This document shows, one piece after another, positions 55,491-64,000 of a stretch of DNA of 64,000 nt; within the stretch, counting starts at the first letter, position 1, and each line of letters starts with the position of its first letter. Under the pieces are notes generated by a model. The model saw only the letters and a program-made list of their open reading frames with translations, did not search any database and was not told where the DNA came from. The translations under genes were made by a program, and so were the position numbers. Source of the stretch: Mixophyes australis (Eukaryota; Chordata; Amphibia; Anura; Limnodynastidae); the NCBI GenBank assembly GCA_036250195.1, contig JAVHZZ010000004.1:255130728-255194727 (forward strand), written 5' to 3'.

Positions 55491-56423
55491 ATGACAGACC
55501 CAGATACGGAACCTACAGCCAAGGAGATGCTGCAGCATCTGGTCAGCCGTGTGGAGCAACAGGATGCTCGCCAACAGCTGTTACTTCAATGTTACCAATC
55601 GTTAACCTCCCAAGGAACATCTGGACAGACTGTTACAGCTAATATTGAAGCTCCTGTGCTTTCCTCCGTTTCCCCAGTGCCATCCCAGGTGTCTACAGCT
55701 CCCTCGCTTCACCTGCCTACTCCGTCAAAGTACGATGGAGACCCCAAAACTTGTAGGGGTTTCCTTAACCAATGTTCAGTCCATTTTGAGCTCCAAACTC
55801 AAAATTTTTCTACCCATCGTTCCAGAGTGGCCTATCTTATCTCATTGTTTTCTGGACAAGCCCTGGCTTGGGCCTCCCCTCTGTGGGAAAGAAACGATCC
55901 AATACTACAAGATAGTGCCAAATTCATTTCTACGTTCCGAAGTGTGTTCGATGAACCAGGTCGTGTGACCTCCGCTGCTTCCAGCATTCTTCGTTTACGA
56001 CAAGGTTCTCATACAGTAGGCCAGTACGTCATTCAATTTAGGATTTTAGCCTCTGAACTTCAGTGGAACACTGAAGCATTAGTTGCCGCCTTCTGGCAGG
56101 GGCTCTCCGATAAAATTAAAGATGCACTGACTACCCAAGAGCTTCCTTCGTCACTAGAAGATTTGATCTCTCTTTGCCATCGTGTAGACATGAGATTTCG
56201 TATAAAAGAATCTGAGAAAACAACTTCTGTTAAAGCACCTCTTCGTTCAACCCCTCAATTTCGTCCAGCTTCACCCTCTGTGATTCCCATGGAGATAGGA
56301 CGTTCCAAATTATCTTCAGAAGAGAGGAAACGAAGAGTAAAGAATAGACTCTGTATCTATTGTGCTGATTCCACACATATGCTCAGCTCTTGCCCTAAGA
56401 AATCGGGAAATGCCAGGCCCTAA
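55491..56423 (+). CDS. gag: Chromovirus C gag
   Basis: 310 codons, same length as gag B and highly similar. CCHC zinc knuckle at about 288-301 (C-x2-C-x4-H-x4-C). Capsid-type domain about 90-220. It starts 13 nt after the LTR. The stop at 56421-56423 lies within the frameshift-signal stem. Confidence 0.92.
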   Translation: MTDPDTEPTAKEMLQHLVSRVEQQDARQQLLLQCYQSLTSQGTSGQTVTANIEAPVLSSVSPVPSQVSTAPSLHLPTPSKYDGDPKTCRGFLNQCSVHFELQTQNFSTHRSRVAYLISLFSGQALAWASPLWERNDPILQDSAKFISTFRSVFDEPGRVTSAASSILRLRQGSHTVGQYVIQFRILASELQWNTEALVAAFWQGLSDKIKDALTTQELPSSLEDLISLCHRVDMRFRIKESEKTTSVKAPLRSTPQFRPASPSVIPMEIGRSKLSSEERKRRVKNRLCIYCADSTHMLSSCPKKSGNARP

Positions 56424-56449
56424 CTAGTTCTGGAGAGGTGACGTTAGGG
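56405..56449 (+). promoter_or_regulatory. Putative -1 ribosomal frameshift signal between gag and pol
   Basis: Heptamer GGGAAAT (56405-56411) sits in the gag frame as G-GGA-AAT. After a 6-nt spacer, CCCTAAC (56418-56424) can pair with GTTAGGG (56443-56449). The pol frame is exactly -1 and is open from the heptamer on. Copy B has the same heptamer (36449-36443 on the minus strand) and stem. Confidence 0.65.
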
Positions 56450-57205
56450 TCCCTGGAGTCCTCTCCATCTTCTATGAAATTAAAAGTCTGCGCTTTTGAT
56501 GTTACGATTTCCTTTGCTACCAAATCCTTTGAGTCACAGGCATTGATTGATTCCGGAGCAGCAGGAAATTTCATTTCTAAATCCCTAGTGAATCAATGGT
56601 CTCTACCAGTGATTACTTTAAAAACACCCATTACTGTGACGGCTATAGATGGATCACGTCTCATCAATGGTCTCATCACCCAGAGTACGTCTCCAGTAAC
56701 ACTTCAGATTGGTGTACTGCACCATGAAGAAATTTTGTTTTTAATTCTTCCAGTTACGACAAGTCCGATTGTCTTAGGCCTTCCATGGCTTCAGTGTCAC
56801 TCTCCCCAGATTGACTGGCGCACTCCTCAAGTTACGTCTTGGGGATCTGAATGTCATCATCGTTGCCTTTCCCAAGTTATTCCTCTTAAAGTACAGCAAT
56901 CTTCCATCTCATCTTCCTCACCGGGACTCCCTCCTCAGTATGCTTCATTTGCCGATGTGTTTGATAAAGCTCAGTCTGAACGTCTTCCTCCTCATCGTTC
57001 TTGGGATTGTCCGATCGACCTTCTACCTGGCAAGACTCCTCCCCGGGGTCGGGTCTATCCACTCTCGTTACCTGAAACTCAAGCCACATCTGAGTACATA
57101 CAGGAGAATCTCCAGCGTGGGTTTATTCGACCTTCCACCTCTCCCGCTGGAGCTGGGTTCTTCTTCGTCAAAAAGAAGGATGGATCACTACGCCCCCGCA
57201 AATAG
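56405..57205 (+). pseudogene. pol: Chromovirus C pol, 5' part: protease and start of RT
   Basis: The protease active site DSGAAGN lies about 38 codons after the GTG at 56438. The RT begins and runs to motif 2, where the frame ends in a stop near 57204. Relative to copy B, one extra nucleotide is present in the stretch cgcccccgcaaatag, so the break is a single-base shift just after RPC-equivalent text. The rest continues in the next ORF. Confidence 0.88.
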
Positions 57206-59802
57206 ATTTTCGTGGACTCAACGCCATTACTATCAAGAATCGGTATCCCATTCCGCTGATCACTGAGCTATTCGATCGCATCAAGGGAGCTCGGATCTTT
57301 ACTAAGTTGGATCTTCGTGGTGCCTACAATTTAATTAGAATCCGTTCCGGTGACGAATGGAAGACAGCGTTCAACACCAGAGATGGGCATTACGAATATC
57401 TAGTAATGCCTTTCGGGCTGTGTAATGCCCCCGCTGTTTTCCAAGGCTTCATCAATGAGATCTTTCGGGACTTATTATATGTATGTGTCGTTGTCTACCT
57501 GGACGACATATTGATCTTTTCACAGGACCTGCCTTCTCATCACCAACATGTGGCAGAGGTCCTCTCCAGACTACGGAAAAATTCATTGTTCTGTAAATTA
57601 GAAAAATGTTCATTCGAGTTGCCCCAGATTCCATTCTTGGGGTATATAGTTTCCGGAGTTGGTCTGAAGATGGATCCAGACAAGGTGAATGCTGTATTAC
57701 ATTGGCCCCAGCCAACTACTCTTCGTGCTATCCAGCGTTTTTTAGGTTTTGCCAATTACTATAGACGCTTCATTCAAGACTTTTCATCCATTGCATCTCC
57801 TATTGTGGCCCTGACTCGTAAAGGGGCTAATACTAAGCAATGGTCATCTGAGGCTCTCCAAGCCTTTCAAATTCTCAAAGAGTCCTTCTCTTCTGCTCCC
57901 ATTCTTCGACAGCCTGATGTGACACTTCCCTTCTTCCTAGAAGTAGATGCCTCTAATGTGGGTTTAGGAGCCATTCTCTCCCAACGCTCGGAGCAACAAA
58001 AATTCCATCCTTGTGCCTTCTACTCTCGGGGTCTTCTGCCCGCAGAGAAAAATTATACAATCGGGGACAAGGAGTTGCTGGCTATCAAAGCTGCATTAGA
58101 GGAATGGAGATACTTATTGGAAGGAGCTCGCCATCCGGTGACGATCTTCACGGATCATAAGAACTTGTCATATCTACAATCTGCCCAATGCTTGAACCCT
58201 CGTCAAGCAAGATGGTCTCTTTTCTTTTCCCGTTTTGAATTAATTATAACCTTCAAACCAGCTGCTAAGAACAAAAAAGCTGACGCTCTATCTCGAGCTT
58301 TTGTGACGTCCTCTGATGTAGAAGAGGTTCCCAACCATGCTATTCTAGACCCCAAATGTATCTCACTGGCTGCTTCATCCACCAAAATGCTACCATTTGG
58401 GAAGACCCTCGTGCCTCCTACTCTGAGGAGGAAAATCCTTTCGTGGTTCCATGCCTCTCGTTTTTCTGGACACGCCGGTGAACACAAGACCTTTGAGATT
58501 CTCTCTCGAAGTTACTGGTGGCCTTCAATGAGGAGAGACGTCAAAGAGTTTATTGCTTCCTGTGATTTATGTTCTCAGTTCAAATCCTCCCGCAGAACCC
58601 CAGCAGGGTTGCTGCGACCACTACCCATTCCGTCCAAGCCTTGGACCCATATTAGTATGGATTTCGTTACTGATTTGCCACCAAGGAAGAATTATAATAC
58701 TATTTGGGTAGTGGTAGACAGATTTTCGAAGATGGCTCATTTCGTCCCTCTGTCTGGTTTGCCTTCCTCGTCTACTCTGGCTGAACATTTCATTAAAGAA
58801 ATCTTCCGTATCCATGGATGTCCGTCTGAGATTGTGTCAGATAGAGGAGTACAATTCGTTTCCAGATTCTGGCGGGCCCTTTGTAAAACCTTGGGCATAC
58901 ATTTAGCACTCTCATCTTCTTACCATCCGCAATCTAACGGACAAACTGAACAAGTCAATCAAGATCTCGAGACTTTTATAAGGATGTTCTCATCAGCCAA
59001 TCAAGACAACTGGGTAGAATTGCTTCCTTGGGCTGAATTCGCCCATAACAACATGTACCATGAGTCATCATCCAAAACTCCATTCTTTGTGGTCTACGGT
59101 CACCATCCGTCTTTTCCGGAATTTCCTGCCCTCCCGCCCACCCAAGTTCCTGCTGTGGAGACTGCTTGTCAGACCTTCAAAAATATCTGGTCTCAGGTCA
59201 AAACCTGTTTAAAGAAGACATCTAACAAATATAAGTCTTTCGCAGATAAGAAGAGGCGGGCTATTCCACCACTAAAAATTGGAGATCGTGTCTGGTTATC
59301 TACCAAAAATATTCGTTTGAAGGTTCCATCTATGAAATTCGCCCCTCGTTTTATTGGTCCATATAGGATCATTCAAGTAATCAATCCAGTATGTGTTAAA
59401 CTTCTTCTTCCTAAGAATCTTCGGATTTCCAATTCCTTCCATGTGTCCTTGCTCAAACCTCTCATCATCAACCGTTTCTCGACTCCTCCCTCAGCACCTC
59501 AGCCAGTTCAAGTTCATCAGGAGGAGGATTTCGAGATTACTGAGGTATTGGATGCAAAAATTTCGCGAGGAGTTCTCCGTTTCCTCGTTCATTGGAAGGG
59601 CTTTGGTCCTGAAGAGCGCTCATGGATCAAAGCTGAAGATCTTAATGCTCCTGCCCTTCTGAAGAAGTTTTATTCCAAAAATCCGGACAAGCCCGGTTCC
59701 AGGCGTTCTGTGCCCACCTTTAAAAGGGGGGGTACTGTCACTCACCGGACTGTGAGTGCTTCTTCCCGGACATTTAGGAACCGTGGCCGTCCTCCATCCT
59801 GA
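57205..59802 (+). pseudogene. pol: Chromovirus C pol, 3' part: RT, RNase H, integrase, chromodomain
   Basis: Open for 866 codons. YLDD lies near 57499; RNase H has EVDASNVG, KELLAIKA and TDHKN; the integrase HHCC is near 58445-58575, with D,D,E near 58660, 58840 and 58950. The chromodomain (text EITEVLDAK...LVHWKGFG) lies near 59535-59640. It ends 67 nt inside the 3' LTR (LTR starts at 59736). A polypurine tract aaaaggggggg is just before the LTR (59722-59732). Confidence 0.92.
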
Positions 59803-61751
59803 GGGTCTGCGCATGCGCAGCCCTTTCTAATCCTTCAGTGTATGTTCCTTTAACTTAATTTGCAGATCAGGCAACACTCCCTATATTAAGCACCTGTGGT
59901 CAATACCACGTTGCCTGATCTTGGAGTCTCATTCCCCATGAGTCTCTGAAGGTGTTCCTGTGTTTCCTCGTGTATTCAGCGCTGCTGATTCCTGTGGTTT
60001 CCAAACCACTTCTACCTCTGTGGTTTCCAAACCACTTCTACTCCTGTGGTTCCCATACCACTTCTACCCTCCTGTGTATCATCGTGACTGTTAGCTGATT
60101 CCTATCCGCTGCCTCCGTGCACTACAGTCTTCAAGCCACTTCAACTCTACCATGTATCATCGTGACTGTTAGCTGATTCCTATCCGCTGCCTCCGTGCAC
60201 TACAGTCTTCAAGCCACTTCAACTCTACCATCTATCATTGTGACTGTTAGCTGATTCCTATCCGCTGCTTCCGTGCACTACAGTCTTCAATCCATATCCA
60301 CTCACCTGTGCATCATCGTGACTGTTAGCTGATTCCTATCCGCTGCCTCCGTGAACTACAGTCTTCAACCTGCAACTCGTCTGAGTTTCATCGTGACTGT
60401 TAGCTGATTCCTATCCGCTGCCTCCGTGCACTACAGTCTTCAACCTGCAACTCGTCTGTGTTTCATCGTGACTGTTTGGCTGATTCCTATCCGCTGCCTC
60501 TGTGCGCTTCAGTCTTCAGCTCATCTCAACTCTCCCGTGTTTCCTCGAGACTGCTACTACTATTGCTATCCGCTACTCTCCGTGATCAACAGTTCCAGCT
60601 CAACTCTGCTCTCCTGTGTCCCATCGTTACTGCACCTGCTGGTTGCTATTGGCTACCTCCGTGTGTCCGCAGAGTCCTGCTGCTGCTACTCCTCAGCTCT
60701 ACTCGTCCATCTACTGCTGATCCGCTCTCCACGCTTTCCTGTGTTCCCGCTAGTCTCTACCCGCCTGTCAGCATTGGATTCGTGTCTCACTATTTACCTC
60801 TCTGCTAGACCATCGCTATTCTCCAGGGTCCTCCAGGAGTCCAGTTCCACGCTCTACTGATTCCTGTGTATTTGTTTCCCTGCTGGTCTACTTACCTGTG
60901 CGCTGCACCTACTTGACCACCGCTTCACCCATCCAGGGACTTCGCATCCTGCCGGCCTCCTGCCGTTCAGGTATCTCTGCACTCCTGTCTGACAGCCTGC
61001 TTCTGAACCACGGTATGCATACTTCTCATTGACTGTGCTGGTGTATTGCATATCTTGCTGGACTGTGTTGGTTCTCCTCTGGAGTTTGCTTTCTGCTGAG
61101 TCTATTGCCATCATTGACTGTGTTATCTTGTGCCGGATTACCTCAAGAGACTTTCTATTCTTGCCGTGCTGTTCAGTCATTTATATATTGTACATATTAT
61201 TGTGGATCAAGTTTAAGGTGCCCGTGTATCCCCTGTATTGCAGTCTCTCCCCGTGCTCCTCCTCACATATATATTCAGTGGTACAACTTGCTAGAGGCAG
61301 ACCACTGATCCCTGTTTCCTGTATCACCTGTTCCAGTATCCTCTCACATAGCAGTGGTACAACTTGCTAACGCAGACCACTGACTCCCCGGATACCTCCA
61401 CTTGGATTCCATTCCTTCACTCAGACAGCGGTACAACTTGCTATCCGCAGACCGCTGACTCTCATCACCTCCTCGTTTCTGTTGGACATTCCTCCTCGCT
61501 ATAGCAGTGGTACAACTTGCTACCGCAGACCACTGACTACCTTCACGTGTCCTTTGTCCATACAGTTCCTCGTGTATTATTACCTCCATATTACCAGTGC
61601 TGCTAGTCATAGACTTTCCTGAGCATCTCATCATCTGCTATTTCCTGTTCCGTGATCACCCTGCTACCAGAGTACCATATTACCACCTATACTGCTCTGG
61701 TAAGCCTATCACCTGGTGATCCCTGGGTAAAGACTCCTAGTGCCCGTGACA
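59736..61751 (+). repeat. 3' LTR of chromovirus C
   Basis: 2016 bp, matching the 5' LTR. The first 67 nt encode the pol C-terminus. Stem-loops and 77-bp units as in the 5' LTR. Confidence 0.95.
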
Positions 61752-62939
61752 ACTAATTCATCCCCGCTGGAATTCACCATCACAGAAGTCTGTGTACTTT
61801 GATGTAATTGCCGATAATGGTATTCCTCATGGAATTTGTAGTTCATTTTATGGCAGAGCTGTCACGATTTTTGTCAATTCTTTTAGAGCAGAGCAAATGT
61901 CAAAATGTTGTGCTGACTCATCTGCATCACCACTGGCTGTCTTGGAAAAGCTAAGTTTTTTCCGAGAAGCAGTTGCCAGAGAATCTGAAGGAGGAGACGT
62001 CATTACAAGATGTTGATAGCTCTTGGATCCTGGTGAAGCGAATTAAGTCCTAGATCTACAATTACAATATAGTTAGCGGATTTGCTTAGTTTAATTTCAT
62101 CCTTCAATTTCTCTAGCTGCTTCTCAAAAAGTATAATTAAGGCAATCACTTAAATCAAGCTAACCGTGTCTGCACTCTCTTTACAGATGACTACTTCACT
62201 GGGCTAAAGTACATTCCCGCTCAAATTCTAGTCTTCTTGCAGCTGCTGCATTCTCCTACATGCTGTTGCAGAATCCCGAAAACGACTCTAAATTTTTCAG
62301 GACACAGACAGCATCTCCTGCATGTCATTATCATTTTTTAAAAAGATCTGTAAGACCAAGTTGATTGTGTGAGCAAAACAGGAAATGTGATGGAATTCCC
62401 CCCGCTGTAATGCTCTAACAATATTGGTGGCGTTATCAGAAATCACATATCCTCAGGAGAGTCCAAGCAGGTTTAGCCATGTTGCAATGACATCCCTTAG
62501 TTTTTGTAACAGAATGTCAGCTGTATGCCTCTTAGTGAAGCCACTGATACACAGAGTAGCCTACTTCTGAAAAATGTGACGTACTTGGGTACATGCTGCT
62601 GCGTTCCTGCTGGTGAAGGCGAATCACCAACCCAGTGGGCTGTCACAATCATATAATCTTTAGTTTGCCCAGTTCCACTTGTCCCATATCTGTGGTTAAG
62701 TCTACAGTGGGTAGAAATGCATTTTGTAGCCCAATAATCAAATTTTACAAACTTTCTGGTAGAGGTGAGGAATAGCTTTTCTAGTAAAATGATGCCGTGA
62801 TGGAATTTGGTAATAGGGACAGAACAGCTCAAGTAACTGTCTAAAACCAGCTGCATTAATAGTGGATTTTGGATGCAGATCTAATACTAGCATAGTCCCC
62901 ATGGCATCTGTGATCCGCTTTGCACGTATCTGTCTATTT

Positions 62940-63420
62940 TAAATGTGTATCGTACTCAAAATCACTCTGAGCATGCCCAGGACTGGGAGATACATTCGTG
63001 AACGCACTCCTGTTACGTGCACTACCAAGCGTAAAGGATACTGACTACACCCTACAATTTTGGGGAGTTAACAAGGTGGGAAAGGGGCATTTAGGCCATA
63101 GTCAATGTACAATCGGTGCCTGCCAAACTTGAGTGCATGCAGCCACATTCACATCAAGCCCTATGCATGTCAAAGTTACTTGTTTTTTTGCCAAATCTCT
63201 TGCTCCAGCTAAAGGGTTAGTCTACATCCCGATCAGTAGTGACATATCCTGCATTGTCATGTGTAGTAGAGCACAGCAGACCTACACCTGAATTCAACAG
63301 CGCACGTATCTGGAGATCCATGCCTTGATGAATTTGTGAGCATGCAAACCCTAAAAACATGAGCACAATACTGAGCGTGAGCTGCACTCAGTATGTGTTC
63401 CTTGATGAATCAGGCCCAGG
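62940..63420. mobile_element. Possible MITE
   Basis: The right end ccttgatgaatcaggccc is a terminus type seen in amphibian MITEs; an inner ccttgatgaattt copy is near 63323. A matching left terminus was not found. Confidence 0.35.
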
Positions 63421-64000
63421 AAGTCTCCCTGTACTCACTAAAGGGCACTGATCCTCAGTTATACACTGAGCAACTAGCGTGGCTACTACCTAGTATTGTA
63501 GAAGCCTAATACTTAATCCCTTGCTAAATTAGGGAAGAACTTTACTGTGCAGTTATTAATGTGCACCTGCAAGTTGATGGTAAAAAAAAATCGTACTAAT
63601 GGTGCTGACTGAGATCTAGTTATTGACACTTTTGACTTAAAAGGCTCTGTAGACATAGGATAAAGATGAGCATTATGTCCCAACAGAATCATAGAGCTTA
63701 TGTACAACTACTCTGCATTTTTTCCAGTCCTCCCTTCCCTATTGATTTCCTTCTCTCTATAGTTATTAGAATCCTAATTAGTGTTAGCAAAGATAGTGCA
63801 GAGACGGTGCCTGGCAGCTTCTCTGCAACTGTCTCTAGGTGCAGGAGATGGCCGTCTGTGTTTCCCGATGATCACGTCTCGTTACCTAACAACGGGACAT
63901 CTCTATCTTCTTCCCTGTCATGCCCTGCGTGCACAACGGGATGCTTTCTGTCTCACCTGTCGGTGGTCGGCTGTGTTTGACCTCGAAAATCCACCTGGCC
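63421..64000. other. No feature recognised
   Basis: No domain or repeat end recognised; ORFs of up to 104 codons lack recognisable content. Confidence 0.45.

Larger units (their letters stand above)
53462..61751 (+). mobile_element. Full-length Ty3/gypsy chromovirus (Tf1/sushi type), copy C
   Basis: 8290 bp; LTRs of 2016 bp each; target duplication ACTAA at 53457-53461 and 61752-61756. Same gene order and family as copy B, opposite orientation in the window. At least seven LTR-LTR differences were seen by eye (for example near 53587/59861, 54820, 54880, 54915 and 55275), so it is older than B. Confidence 0.95.
53171..62930 (-). pseudogene. hAT transposase remnant (minus strand), split by chromovirus C
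   Basis: On the minus strand 62447-62418 encodes VISDNATNIV, followed by ISCFAHTINLVLQ (about 62390-62350), the hAT transposase signature with the C-x2-H motif. 62856-62497 is open, in a region N-terminal to it. The frame then decays with many stops. The sequence from 61757 backward joins 53456 backward when copy C and one ACTAA are set aside. It was there before copy C inserted. Confidence 0.7.

Overview
The window looks like intergenic DNA from a vertebrate with a large, transposon-rich genome. An anuran amphibian is the best guess (inference from the repeat mix: Ngaro with an SGNH hydrolase, Tf1/sushi-type chromoviruses, Penelope-like and L1 LINEs, many hAT MITEs and a V-SINE). I found no host protein-coding exon, tRNA, rRNA or CRISPR array. 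Almost every long ORF belongs to a mobile element or is a by-product of a minisatellite whose period is a multiple of three.

Layout. 1-5872: 3' part of an endogenous retrovirus (intact pol ORF, env split into SU and TM by a frame change, 3' LTR). 6055-10124 and 18076-19907: two copies of one hAT family in minus orientation; the first is itself interrupted by another hAT (7192-8974). 10125-16000: MITEs, a SINE and unassigned DNA. 15610-20460: remnant of a minus-strand L1-like LINE, broken by two hAT insertions. 21596-22162: LTR-like fragment. 23827-24725 and 25607-25754: further hAT elements. 27455-42978: a structurally complete Ngaro (tyrosine-recombinase retrotransposon) on the minus strand, interrupted by a full-length chromovirus (copy B, 31089-39407, target duplication CTGTG). 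43518-44535: hAT MITE and Penelope-like remnant. 44536-50815: 3'-truncated Ty3/gypsy element (D) whose gag is split by a 2.8-kb solo LTR (A) carrying about 20 copies of an 81-bp repeat. 51030-53456: LINE tail, MITE and hAT sequence. 53462-61751: second full-length chromovirus (copy C, target duplication ACTAA), sitting in hAT-derived sequence that resumes to about 62930. 62940-64000: MITE-like and unassigned DNA.

Mechanistic readings that come straight from the sequence. (1) Chromoviruses B and C, and gypsy D, lack a recognisable tRNA primer-binding site. Each instead has a 10-nt stretch just after the 5' LTR that is exactly complementary to LTR sequence about 30 nt downstream of a TATA-like box, which is the geometry of Tf1-type self-priming. 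(2) B and C share a G-GGA-AAT heptamer with a stem-loop 6 nt downstream at the gag/pol junction, fitting -1 frameshifting. (3) LTRs A, B and C contain a repeated stem-loop whose arms covary between copies. The insertion order can be read from nesting and target duplications: the Ngaro predates B, and D predates A. LTR-LTR differences make B (at least 2 in 2031 bp) younger than C (at least 7 in 2016 bp).
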